Source: Streptomyces sp. NBC_00258 | GTDB lineage: Bacteria; Actinomycetota; Actinomycetes; Streptomycetales; Streptomycetaceae | Length of the DNA: 64,000 bases | Assembly: GCF_036182465.1 (NCBI RefSeq) | Contig: NZ_CP108081.1 | Coordinates: 2,356,001 to 2,420,000 of the forward strand | Direction of reading: 5' to 3' | Part shown: positions 41,595 to 50,815 of the stretch, piece by piece | How the letters are laid out: each line of letters starts with the position of its first letter | Numbering within the stretch: position 1 is the stretch's first letter | The notes under the pieces: generated by a model | The model's input: only the letters and a program-made list of their open reading frames with translations | Told to the model about the DNA's origin: nothing | Database searches by the model: none | Position numbers and translations under genes: made by a program

Positions 41595-43034
41595 GTGAAG
41601 TCGTACGCCGCGGTCGACCTCGGCGCGTCCAGTGGGCGCGTCATGGTCGGCCGCGTGGGCCCCGACTCGCTGGAGCTGACGGAGGCGCACCGCTTCCCGA
41701 ACCGGCCGGTTCGGACGCCCGAAGGGCTGCGCTGGGACATCCTCGCGCTGTACGCGGGCGTCCTCGACGGGCTGCGGGCGGCAGGGCAGGTCGACTCGGT
41801 CGGCATCGACAGCTGGGCCGTGGACTACGGCCTGCTCGACACCGACGGGGCGCTCCTCGGCAACCCGGTGCACTACCGCGACACCCGCACCCAGGGCGTC
41901 GCGGAGAAGGTGTGGGCCACCGTGCCTGCCGCCGAGCTGTACGCGGCGACCGGGCTCCAGTACGCGCCCTTCAACACGCTGTACCAGCTGGTGGCGGCCC
42001 GCTCGTCGTCCCAACTGGCGCACGCACGCCGCCTGTTGCTCATCCCCGACCTGCTGACGTACTGGCTCACGGGTGAGCCCGGCACCGAGCTCACCAACGC
42101 CTCCACGACCCAGCTCATCGACCCGCGGACCCGCGACTGGTCGTACGGCGTCGCGGAGCGCCTCGGCATCGACCTGGGGCTGTTCGCGCCCCTGCGGCGG
42201 CCCGGGGATCCGGCGGGGCTGCTCCGGCAGAGCGTGCTGGACGAGACCGGGCTGACCGGTCCGGTCCCGGTGACGACGGTCGGCTCGCACGACACCGCCT
42301 CCGCGGTGGCCGCTGTTCCGGCCGTGGGCGGCGAGCGCTTCGCGTACATCTGCACGGGCACCTGGTCCCTGGCCGGCCTGGAACTGGAGGCGCCGGTCCT
42401 CACGGAGGCGAGCCGCGCGGCCAACTTCACCAACGAGCTCGGCCTGGACGGCACGGTCCGCTATCTGCGGAACATCATGGGCCTGTGGCTTCTCCAGGAG
42501 TGCGTACGGGAATGGGGGGACCCCGATCTGGGGGACCTCCTGTCGGCCGCGGCCGAGGTACCGGCGCTGCGGTCCGTCGTGGACGCGGGAGACGCCGCCT
42601 TCCTGGCTCCCGGCCGGATGCCGGCCCGGATCGCCGACGCCTGCCGGGAGTCGGGGCAGCCCGTGCCCGAGTCGCCCGCCGAGATCACGCGCTGCATCCT
42701 CGACTCGCTCGCCCTCGCCCACCGCCGGGCGATCACCCAGGCCCAGGAACTGGCCGACCACCCGGTCGACGTCGTACACATCGTCGGCGGCGGCACCCGC
42801 AACGCCCTCCTGTGCCAGCTGACCGCCGACGCCTGCGGCCTCCCGGTCGTCTCGGGCCCCGCGGAAGCGGCGGCCCTGGGCAACGTCCTCGTACAGGCCC
42901 GCACCCACGGCCTGGTCGGCGACCGCACCTCGATGCGCGAACTACTGGCACGCACCCAGCAGTTGACCCGCTACGAACCCCGCGGCACCACGTCGGCATG
43001 GCAGGCGGCCGAGACTCGCCCGGCAGGCCGATGA
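41595..43034 (+). CDS. rhaB: Rhamnulokinase
   Basis: This is a 479-residue FGGY-family carbohydrate kinase. Seen are the phosphate-1 loop AAVDLGASSGRVMVG, the catalytic Asp region IDSWAVDYGLLD, the FGGY-like ICTGTWSLAG and the adenosine motif VVHIVGGGTRNALLCQ. It phosphorylates L-rhamnulose at O1. Three in-frame GTG starts exist (41568, 41577 and 41595). The last is chosen because a perfect AGGAGG lies 5 nt before it. The earlier one would overlap the aldolase stop as GTGA, so coupling is also possible. Confidence 0.92.
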   Translation: MKSYAAVDLGASSGRVMVGRVGPDSLELTEAHRFPNRPVRTPEGLRWDILALYAGVLDGLRAAGQVDSVGIDSWAVDYGLLDTDGALLGNPVHYRDTRTQGVAEKVWATVPAAELYAATGLQYAPFNTLYQLVAARSSSQLAHARRLLLIPDLLTYWLTGEPGTELTNASTTQLIDPRTRDWSYGVAERLGIDLGLFAPLRRPGDPAGLLRQSVLDETGLTGPVPVTTVGSHDTASAVAAVPAVGGERFAYICTGTWSLAGLELEAPVLTEASRAANFTNELGLDGTVRYLRNIMGLWLLQECVREWGDPDLGDLLSAAAEVPALRSVVDAGDAAFLAPGRMPARIADACRESGQPVPESPAEITRCILDSLALAHRRAITQAQELADHPVDVVHIVGGGTRNALLCQLTADACGLPVVSGPAEAAALGNVLVQARTHGLVGDRTSMRELLARTQQLTRYEPRGTTSAWQAAETRPAGR

Positions 43035-43058
43035 CATGTATCCCCGCCCCAGCACAGA

Positions 43059-43112
43059 CGCCCCACAGGGGCGCGGGGAACTGCGCGACCGGCCACCTCC
43101 GACCGGCAGCCG
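43059..43112 (+). repeat. Dispersed intergenic repeat, copy 6 of 6
   Basis: A CGCCCC-ACA-GGGGCG hairpin plus GCGGGGAACTGCGCGACC lies between rhaB and lutA. Confidence 0.88.
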
Positions 43113-43169
43113 ACAACCAACAGTCAGCGCACCTCATTCCAGCAAAGCGCATCGCCGCGTACGCTGCAC

Positions 43170-43180
43170 TCATCCGATGA
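43170..43180 (+). promoter_or_regulatory. GntR/FadR-like operator candidate before lutA
   Basis: TCATC-C-GATGA is a perfect 5-bp-arm palindrome 20-30 nt upstream of the lutA ATG. It sits just after a -10-like TACGCT (43160-43165). lut operons are commonly repressed by FadR-subfamily GntR proteins responding to lactate. This would give lutABC its own control besides read-through from rhaB. Confidence 0.5.
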
Positions 43181-43199
43181 TCGATCCCAAGGAGCCGCG

Positions 43200-43955
43200 A
43201 TGCGTGTCGCTCTGTTCCTGACCTGTGTCAACGACACGCTCTACCCGGATACCGGCCGCGCCGTGGTGAAACTGCTGACCAGGCTGGGCGTGGACGTCGA
43301 TTTCCCGATGGCGCAGACGTGCTGCGGGCAGGCGCACTACAACACCGGTTACCGTCACCAGGCCGAGCCGATGGCCCGGCATTTCTCCGATGTTTTCGGA
43401 GGGTACGAAGCGATCGTGACCCCATCGGGGTCGTGCGGCGCGATGGTGCGGGAGTTGTATCCGCGGATGGGCGAGCGGGCGCGCGCCGAGGGCCGCGGGG
43501 ACACCCTCGCAGCCACGCTCGCGCCGGTCGTGCCGAAGACGTACGAGCTCACCGAGTTCCTGGTCGACGTGCTCGGGGTGACGGACGTGGGCGCGTACTA
43601 CCCGCACACCGTCACGTACCACCCCACCTGTCACGGGCTGCGGAGCCTCGGGCTCGGCGACCGGCCGCGCCGACTGCTCCAGTCCGTCAAGGGACTTGAG
43701 CTGAAGGAGCTGCCCGGCGCGGACGAGTGCTGTGGCTTCGGCGGCACGTTCGCCGTCAAGAACTCCGATGTATCGGCGGCGATGGGTGCCGACAAGGTGC
43801 GCAACGCCGAGTCGACGGGCGCCGACGTGCTGTGCGCGGCCGACAACTCCTGCCTCATGCACATCGGCGGCACCATGACCCGGCTCAGGACGGACATGCG
43901 TCCGGTGCACATCGCGGAGATCCTCGCGAGCACGGAGGAGGAGCCCCTCTCATGA
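43200..43955 (+). CDS. lutA: L-lactate utilisation Fe-S oxidoreductase subunit A
   Basis: This is a 251-residue protein of the LutA/LldE (YkgE) family. It has two cysteine-rich CCG modules, QTCCGQAHYN (about residues 39-48) and ADECCGFGGTF (about 176-186), plus TPSGSCGAM and TYHPTCHG. These CCG domains hold the unusual cluster seen in heterodisulfide-reductase-like proteins. With LutB and LutC it oxidises L-lactate to pyruvate at the membrane. The ATG at 43200 follows AAGGAG. Its TGA overlaps the ATG of an 18-codon micro-ORF. Confidence 0.92.
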   Translation: MRVALFLTCVNDTLYPDTGRAVVKLLTRLGVDVDFPMAQTCCGQAHYNTGYRHQAEPMARHFSDVFGGYEAIVTPSGSCGAMVRELYPRMGERARAEGRGDTLAATLAPVVPKTYELTEFLVDVLGVTDVGAYYPHTVTYHPTCHGLRSLGLGDRPRRLLQSVKGLELKELPGADECCGFGGTFAVKNSDVSAAMGADKVRNAESTGADVLCAADNSCLMHIGGTMTRLRTDMRPVHIAEILASTEEEPLS

Positions 43956-44008
43956 ACGGGACGTTCGTCGGCATGAACAGCCACAGCGGAGAGGAGCCGA
44001 GCGCATGA
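43952..44008 (+). CDS. 18-aa micro-ORF, a copy of the start of lutB
   Basis: ATG at 43952 overlaps the lutA stop (ATGA), and its TGA overlaps the lutB start (ATGA at 44005-44008). It encodes MNGTFVGMNSHSGEEPSA. Its first eight residues nearly repeat the lutB start MSGGTFVGMPS, so it looks like a duplication of the lutB 5' end that has become a separate coupled frame. No other annotation explains this interval. It may simply relay ribosomes from lutA to lutB. Confidence 0.5.
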   Translation: MNGTFVGMNSHSGEEPSA

Positions 44009-45486
44009 GCGGTGGGACTTTCGTCGGGATGCCGTCCTTCCCCAAGGCCGCGCACGAGGCCGTCAACAACAAGACCCTGCGCGGCAATCTGCGCCACGCC
44101 ACCCACACCATCCGCGCCAAGCGCGCGAACGCGGTCGCGGAGGTCTCCGACTGGGCCGAGCTGCGCGAGGCCGGCAAACAGATCAAGGACCACACGCTCC
44201 GTCATCTCGACCGGTATCTCGTGCAGTTGGAGGAGTCGGTCACGGCGGCGGGCGGCACGGTGCACTGGGCCGCCGACGCGGACGAGGCCAACCGGATCGT
44301 CACGTATCTCGTCAAGGCGACCGGCGAGAGCGAGGTCGTCAAGGTCAAGTCGATGGCCACGCAGGAGATCGGTCTCAACGAGGCGCTCGAGGCCGAGGGC
44401 ATCAACGCCTACGAGACCGATCTCGCCGAGCTCATCGTGCAGTTGGGCAAGGACCGGCCCTCCCACATCCTCGTGCCGGCCATCCACCGCAACCGCGGCG
44501 AGATCCGTGACATCTTCGCGCGCGAGATGAGCGAGTGGGGCCGCCCCGCGCCGGAGGGTCTCACCGACACGCCCGCCGAACTGGCCGAGGCCGCCCGCGT
44601 GCATCTGCGCGAGAAGTTCCTGCGCGCCAAGGTCGGTGTCTCCGGCGCCAACTTCATGGTCGCCGAGACCGGCACGCTGGTCGTCGTGGAGTCCGAGGGC
44701 AACGGCCGGATGTGCCTGACCCTCCCCGAGACGCTGATCTCGGTCGTCGGCATCGAGAAGATCGTGCCGGCCTGGCAGGACCTGGAGGTCTTCCTCCAGA
44801 CGCTCCCCCGCTCCTCCACGGCCGAGCGCATGAACCCGTACACCTCCACCTGGACCGGCACGACGGACGAGGACGGTCCCCAGACCTTCCATCTGGTCCT
44901 CATCGACAACGGCCGCACCGACACGCTGGCCGACGAGGTGGGCCGCCAGGCCCTGCGCTGCATCCGCTGTTCGGCGTGCCTCAACGTCTGCCCGGTGTAC
45001 GAGCGGGCGGGCGGCCACGCGTACGGCTCGGTCTACCCGGGCCCGATCGGCGCGATCCTCAGCCCTCAACTCCGGGGCACGCAGAGCGAGATCGACGCGT
45101 CGCTCCCGTACGCCTCCTCGTTGTGCGGTGCCTGCTACGACGTCTGCCCGGTGGCCATCGACATCCCGGAGGTGCTGGTGCATCTACGGGAGCGGGTCGT
45201 CGAGGGCGGCGTCGTGACCCGGGACGGCGCCAAGGTCGTGCTCAAGCCCGCGAAGGGGCATGCCGCCGAGCGGGCGGCGATGCGCGCGGCGCGGTGGGCC
45301 TTCGGTCATCCGGGCGCGCTGCGCACCGGCCAGCGATTCGCCTCCCGGACCCGCCGTTTCCATCCGCGGACCCTGCCCGGTCCCGGTAAAGCCTGGAGCG
45401 AGACCCGGGCGCTGCCGACGGTTCCCGCGGAGCCGTTCCGCGACTGGTGGCAGCGGACGCACGGTGGAAAGGACGCGTCGAAGTGA
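44005..45486 (+). CDS. lutB: L-lactate utilisation ferredoxin-type subunit B
   Basis: This is a 493-residue protein. The LUD domain occupies the first about 300 residues (ALRGN..., VKVKSMATQEIGLNEAL, AETGTLVVVESEGNGRMC). Two 4Fe-4S sites follow: CIRCSACLNVCP (about 318-329) and CGACYDVCP (about 374-382). The C-terminal tail is basic. It relays electrons from lactate oxidation within the LutABC complex. It is coupled to the micro-ORF upstream, and its own stop overlaps the lutC GTG. Confidence 0.93.
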   Translation: MSGGTFVGMPSFPKAAHEAVNNKTLRGNLRHATHTIRAKRANAVAEVSDWAELREAGKQIKDHTLRHLDRYLVQLEESVTAAGGTVHWAADADEANRIVTYLVKATGESEVVKVKSMATQEIGLNEALEAEGINAYETDLAELIVQLGKDRPSHILVPAIHRNRGEIRDIFAREMSEWGRPAPEGLTDTPAELAEAARVHLREKFLRAKVGVSGANFMVAETGTLVVVESEGNGRMCLTLPETLISVVGIEKIVPAWQDLEVFLQTLPRSSTAERMNPYTSTWTGTTDEDGPQTFHLVLIDNGRTDTLADEVGRQALRCIRCSACLNVCPVYERAGGHAYGSVYPGPIGAILSPQLRGTQSEIDASLPYASSLCGACYDVCPVAIDIPEVLVHLRERVVEGGVVTRDGAKVVLKPAKGHAAERAAMRAARWAFGHPGALRTGQRFASRTRRFHPRTLPGPGKAWSETRALPTVPAEPFRDWWQRTHGGKDASK

Positions 45487-46130
45487 GCAGCAGGGATCTG
45501 ATCCTGGCCCGGGTACGGCGCGCGATCGCGGACGTACCGCGAGACGACACGCCGTACGACCAGGCCTTCGAGCGCGGGTATCTGCGCGAGCACGGGGACC
45601 GGAGTGTCGAGCAGACGGTGGACCTGCTGGCGGAGAACCTCGCGGACTACCGGGCGCGGGTGCACCGCTGTGACGCCGACGGGCTGGCGGAGACGATCGC
45701 CCGGCTGCTGGCCGAGCGGGGTTCGACGTCGGTCGTCACGCCGACGGGCCTGGACCCGGAGTGGCTTGCGGCCGCCGACGTGACGCGGGTTCCGGACCGG
45801 CTCGACAGCACCCCGGCCGAACTGGACCGCGTCGACAGCGTCGTCACCGCGTGTGCGGTCGCGATCGCCGAGACCGGCACCATCGTCCTGGACGGCGGCC
45901 CGGACCAGGGCCGTCGCCGGATCACCCTGGTCCCGGACCACCACATCTGTGTCGTACGCGTCCCCGGCCAGGTCGTGTCCTCCGTGCCCCAGGGGCTGGA
46001 GCGCCTGGACCCGGCCCGCCCGCTGACCTGGATCTCGGGCCCCTCCGCCACCAGTGACATCGAGCTCGACCGGGTGGAGGGGGTGCACGGTCCGCGCACG
46101 CTGGAGGTGGTGCTGGTGAGCGGAGAGTGA
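45483..46130 (+). CDS. lutC: L-lactate utilisation protein C
   Basis: This is a 215-residue LUD-domain protein. The motifs SVVTACAVAIAETGTIVLDGGPDQGRR and ISGPSATSDIELDRVEGVHGPRTLEV are diagnostic. The GTG at 45483 overlaps the lutB TGA (GTGA). It completes the LutABC lactate oxidase, which lacks homology to the flavin-dependent lactate dehydrogenases. Its position next to the rhamnose genes fits the need to consume L-lactate produced by the aldolase/dehydrogenase fusion. Confidence 0.92.
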   Translation: MSSRDLILARVRRAIADVPRDDTPYDQAFERGYLREHGDRSVEQTVDLLAENLADYRARVHRCDADGLAETIARLLAERGSTSVVTPTGLDPEWLAAADVTRVPDRLDSTPAELDRVDSVVTACAVAIAETGTIVLDGGPDQGRRRITLVPDHHICVVRVPGQVVSSVPQGLERLDPARPLTWISGPSATSDIELDRVEGVHGPRTLEVVLVSGE

Positions 46131-46152
46131 CGGACGCGGTTAGCGTGAGGTC

Positions 46153-47307
<1,155 letters not shown>

Positions 47308-47360
47308 CCGCGGCCCTTGCGTGCGGTGGCCCCTCGCCCGACCAGTCCGTACGCCCACCG

Positions 47361-47378
47361 CTCGTTGAGCCCAACGAG
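47361..47378. terminator. Short bidirectional hairpin
   Basis: CTCGTTG-AGCC-CAACGAG is a perfect 7-bp stem between the convergent ATPase and binding-protein genes. Confidence 0.5.
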
Positions 47379-47400
47379 ACCGCTGCCGAGCACAGACCCG

Positions 47401-48336
47401 TCACTTGAGGAGGCCCTTGTCCTTCAGGTACGTACGCGCCACGTCCTCCGGCAGACGGCGCCAGCTGTCGACCTGCTCGTTCATGGACGCCAGATCGGCA
47501 GTGGTGAGTACGTCGTTGAGCCTGTCCAGTGCCCCGGTGACGCCCTCGCTGCCCGCCCGGGAGCGGTTCACGACCGGCACGATGTAGTCGGCGTTCTGCA
47601 GATGCCTGTCGTCCGCGAGCAGGACGAGTCCGAACTCGTCGAGCGTCGCGTCCGTCGTGGTGGTGAGCACCATCTGGTCCTGGCCGTTCTGCACGGCCCG
47701 TTTCGCCTGCGTAGTTCCGACGCCCTTCGGGTCCACACCGGTGATGTCGATGCCGTATGTCTTCTTCAACCCCGGTTCGCAGTAAGGGCGTTGTACGCAC
47801 TCGTCGCCCGCCGCGAGCCGTACCTCCAGGCCGGACCTCCCGAGGTCGCTCAGGGTCTTGAGGTCGTGCTGCCGTGCGTACGCCGCGGTCACCGCGAATG
47901 CGTTCTGGTCGACCGCTCTGCCAGGGTCGAGGACGGTGAGCCCGCGCGGGGCGGCGAGCTTCCGCAGCGCGGTCATGGTGGCCTTCAGGTCGGGCGAGCC
48001 GACGGCCGGCGCGTCCGCCCTGTTGGTCTTTGCGTTGAGCCAGTCGGCGAAGGTCGCCGCGTACTCGGCGACGACGTCGATCTGCCCCGACTCCAGGGCG
48101 GGTTCGTACAGTTCGCGGTTGGCGACGGTGAGCATCGACGTCTTGTAGCCGGCCCGGTTCAGCAGCAACGCGTACATGGTGGCGAGCAGATCGCTCTCGG
48201 TGAAGCCGGCCGAGCCGATGGTCAGCTGCTTGCTGTCGCCGGGTGGCGCGGTGACCTCGCCCTGGGTCTCCAGGGACGGACCGGAGGCACAGCCGGTCAG
48301 CAGGAGCAGGCCCGCGAGGGCGGCGCACCGCCTCAT
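47401..48336 (-). CDS. Glycine betaine-type ABC transporter substrate-binding lipoprotein
   Basis: This is a 311-residue OpuAC/OpuCC-like binding protein. The lipobox is LTGC (Cys16). The mature protein starts with the family pattern LTIGSAGFTESDLLATMYALLLNRAGYKT and has IDVVAEYAATFADWL and DYIVPVVNRSR. It binds a quaternary ammonium osmolyte outside the membrane. It is third in a minus-strand operon after the two permease genes, 22 nt downstream of the nearer one. Confidence 0.9.
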   Translation of the reverse strand: MRRCAALAGLLLLTGCASGPSLETQGEVTAPPGDSKQLTIGSAGFTESDLLATMYALLLNRAGYKTSMLTVANRELYEPALESGQIDVVAEYAATFADWLNAKTNRADAPAVGSPDLKATMTALRKLAAPRGLTVLDPGRAVDQNAFAVTAAYARQHDLKTLSDLGRSGLEVRLAAGDECVQRPYCEPGLKKTYGIDITGVDPKGVGTTQAKRAVQNGQDQMVLTTTTDATLDEFGLVLLADDRHLQNADYIVPVVNRSRAGSEGVTGALDRLNDVLTTADLASMNEQVDSWRRLPEDVARTYLKDKGLLK

Positions 48337-48358
48337 CGTGCGCTCCTCTCGCTCCGCC

Positions 48359-49024
48359 TCATCGCGCGCCCCTCTTGGGTGCCAGTCGCTCGGCCACCTC
48401 GAAGACTCCTTCGACGAGCAGCGCGAAGAGGGCCACGAGGACGGCTCCGGCGACGACCTGCGGCGTACTCGCGAGGTTGAACCCGGCCGTGATGATCCGC
48501 CCGAGACCGCCGCCGCCCGCGAGTGCGGCGATCGTGGCGGTGGCGACGAGCTGCACGGCAGCGATGCGCACTCCGTTGAGGATCATCGGCATCGCCAGCG
48601 GCACCTCGACCCGCCACAGCATCTGCCGCCCGGTCATGCCCATCCCGCGCGAGGCCCGCACGACGTCACGGTCGACCTCGCGCATCCCGACGTACGCGTT
48701 GGTGAGCAGCGGCGGCACGGCGAAAAGGACGAGCGCGACGACCGTCGGGCCCTCGCCCCACTTGCCGATGGGGGTGAGGAGCAGCAGGACGAGCACGGCG
48801 AAGGTGGGGATCGCGCGGCCGACGTTCGAGATGTTGACCGCGAGCGCACCGCCCTTGCCGAGGTGGCCGAGGACGAGGGCGACCGGCAGCGCGATCAGAC
48901 AGCTGATGACGAGGCAGACCACGGTCAGCACGAGATGCTGGGTGAGCCGGTGCCAGACGCCGTCGTCGCCCGCCCAGTGCGCGGGGTCGGTGAGCCAGTC
49001 CCAGGCGTCGGCCAGTGTGTTCAC
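48359..49024 (-). CDS. Glycine betaine-type ABC transporter permease
   Basis: This is a 221-residue inner-membrane protein with five to six membrane segments and the EAA-like loop VVRASRGMGMTGRQMLWRVEVPLAMP. The start is the GTG at 49024, overlapping the stop of the upstream permease as GTGA. The open frame continues further upstream in the same phase, but that part is a shadow of the other permease. It pairs with the product of 49021-49701. Confidence 0.88.
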   Translation of the reverse strand: MNTLADAWDWLTDPAHWAGDDGVWHRLTQHLVLTVVCLVISCLIALPVALVLGHLGKGGALAVNISNVGRAIPTFAVLVLLLLTPIGKWGEGPTVVALVLFAVPPLLTNAYVGMREVDRDVVRASRGMGMTGRQMLWRVEVPLAMPMILNGVRIAAVQLVATATIAALAGGGGLGRIITAGFNLASTPQVVAGAVLVALFALLVEGVFEVAERLAPKRGAR

Positions 49025-49701
49025 GCCCGGGCCGCCCGCGTCCACGGGGTGATCAGCCACTGCACGCCGAGCAGCAGCAGATCGGCGGCGACGGCGATGA
49101 CGACGCACAGCACGGACGCGGTGAGGACCTGCGCCTTGAAGAAGGTGTTCATCCCCGAGTAGATGAGGTTGCCGAGCCCTCCGAAGCCGACGATCGCGCC
49201 GACCGTGGCCAGCGACACCGCCGAGACGGTGGCGATCCGCAGCCCGGCCATGGCGGCGGGCAGGGCGAGCGGCAGCTCCACGGTGAGCAGCAGCCGGATG
49301 GGCCCGTATCCCATGCCGCGGGCCGCCTGCCGGGTCTCCTCGGGCACGGCGCGCAGTCCGGCCAGGATGTTCCGTACGAGCAGGGTCAGCGAGTACAGGA
49401 CGAGGCCGGCGACGACGAGGGCCGCCGACAGCCCGTAGACCGGCAGGAGCAGCGAGAACATGGCGAGCGACGGGATCGTGTAGAGGATCGTCGTCACGGC
49501 GAGCACCGGGCCCGCGGCCCAGCCCCAGCGGCGCGCCAGCACGGCGAGTGGCACGGCGAGGGCCAGCCCGATGAGGACGGAGAGCGCCGTCAGCTGGAGG
49601 TGCTGGCCGACCGCGTCGAGGAGGATGTCGCGGCGGGTGCTGAGGTATTCGCCGCAGATCCACTCGTTGCGCGCGAGGCAGTCGTCCGGGGGCGCGGTCA
49701 C
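49021..49701 (-). CDS. Glycine betaine-type ABC transporter permease
   Basis: This is a 226-residue inner-membrane protein. It has an N-terminal periplasmic Cys pair (DDCLARNEWICGEYL) and five to six hydrophobic segments. The conserved loop reads ETRQAARGMGYGPIRLLLTVELPLALP. The GTG at 49701 is the only start giving a normal permease length. It is the first gene of the permease/binding-protein operon, divergent from the LPMO gene with a 138-nt gap. Confidence 0.87.
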   Translation of the reverse strand: MTAPPDDCLARNEWICGEYLSTRRDILLDAVGQHLQLTALSVLIGLALAVPLAVLARRWGWAAGPVLAVTTILYTIPSLAMFSLLLPVYGLSAALVVAGLVLYSLTLLVRNILAGLRAVPEETRQAARGMGYGPIRLLLTVELPLALPAAMAGLRIATVSAVSLATVGAIVGFGGLGNLIYSGMNTFFKAQVLTASVLCVVIAVAADLLLLGVQWLITPWTRAARA

Positions 49702-49839
49702 GGGTCCATTCCAGCCGGGCGGGCGCCGGGGGGCGCGTGTTGATCGCCCGTACGGGGGGCGTTGAACGGGCCTCGCGTGATCCCCGTACTTCAGGGGCAG
49801 CGGGCCCGACCCGTCTGCCGTGCTAGGAGGACCCGACCC

Positions 49840-50754
49840 ATGACCGCACACCGCACCGCCGCCCTCCTTGGGACGGCCCCGCTCCTGCTCGCGGTGTGGG
49901 CCGCCGGGCCCGCCGCCGCGCACGGCGCGCCGACGGACCCCGTGAGCCGGGTGGTGGCCTGCTCCCCCGGCGGGCAGCAGTCGCAGTCGGCGGCGTGCCG
50001 GGCGGCCGCTTCCTCCGGCATCGCGGCCTTCGACAATCTGCGCCTCGCGGGCGTCAACGGCCGGGACCGCCAGGTCGTCCCCGACGGCAAGCTGTGCAGC
50101 GGGGGCATCGCCGCCTACCGGGGCCTCGACCTGGCCCGCGCCGACTGGCCGTCGACCAGACTGACCGGCGGGGCGAACATGACACTCACCTACCGGTCGA
50201 CGATTCCGCACACGGGCTCGTTCAAGCTGTTCCTGACCAAGGAGGGCTACGACCCGACGAAGCCCCTCACCTGGTCCGACCTGCCGTCGCAGCCCTTCGC
50301 CACGGCCACCGACCCGGCGCTCGTGAACGGCGCCTACCGGATCAAGGCCAAGCTGCCGTCCGACCGCACCGGACGCCATCTGCTCTACACGATCTGGCAG
50401 AACACGAGCACACCGGACACGTACTACTCGTGCTCGGACGTGGTCTTCCCCGCGGCGAAGGAGAACACGGGGGCCGGGGAAGGCGGGTCCGCGTCGAAGA
50501 AGCCCGCGGCGACACCGACGAACGCCGCGCCCACCAAGGCCGCGCCCACTCCCACACCGTCGGCGTCCCCGGCCGATGTCACCAGCGCCCCCGTGGAACC
50601 GTCGGTCGCCGTGACCGACGCGGCCGGCGAGGCGGTCTCCTCGCCCGACTCCGGCGACGACAACCAGGCCCTGGCCCTGCCCCTTGTCGCGGGCGGTGCG
50701 GCCGGCCTGCTGATCACGGCGGGCGCGGCCTTCACCCTGCGCCGCCGCCGGTGA
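49840..50754 (+). CDS. AA10 lytic polysaccharide monooxygenase with C-terminal membrane anchor
   Basis: This is a 304-residue exported protein. A signal peptide is cleaved before His28 (AAA-HGAPTDPVSR), giving the N-terminal His required for the copper histidine brace. The second brace His is His124 in TIPHTGSFKLF. The catalytic domain ends near residue 205 with the Cys in YYSCSDVVF. A Pro/Thr/Ala/Lys-rich linker (about 215-275) precedes a membrane helix (LPLVAGGAAGLLITAGAAFTL) and RRRR, so the enzyme is tethered to the cell. No LPxTG or carbohydrate-binding module is seen. It oxidatively cleaves chitin or cellulose. A perfect AGGAGG lies 9 nt before the ATG. Confidence 0.9.
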   Translation: MTAHRTAALLGTAPLLLAVWAAGPAAAHGAPTDPVSRVVACSPGGQQSQSAACRAAASSGIAAFDNLRLAGVNGRDRQVVPDGKLCSGGIAAYRGLDLARADWPSTRLTGGANMTLTYRSTIPHTGSFKLFLTKEGYDPTKPLTWSDLPSQPFATATDPALVNGAYRIKAKLPSDRTGRHLLYTIWQNTSTPDTYYSCSDVVFPAAKENTGAGEGGSASKKPAATPTNAAPTKAAPTPTPSASPADVTSAPVEPSVAVTDAAGEAVSSPDSGDDNQALALPLVAGGAAGLLITAGAAFTLRRRR

Positions 50755-50815
50755 GCAGCTCGAAAACCGTGACTGATAGCCTGCGCGTTCTTTAGTTATA
50801 AAAAGGAACCATCGC

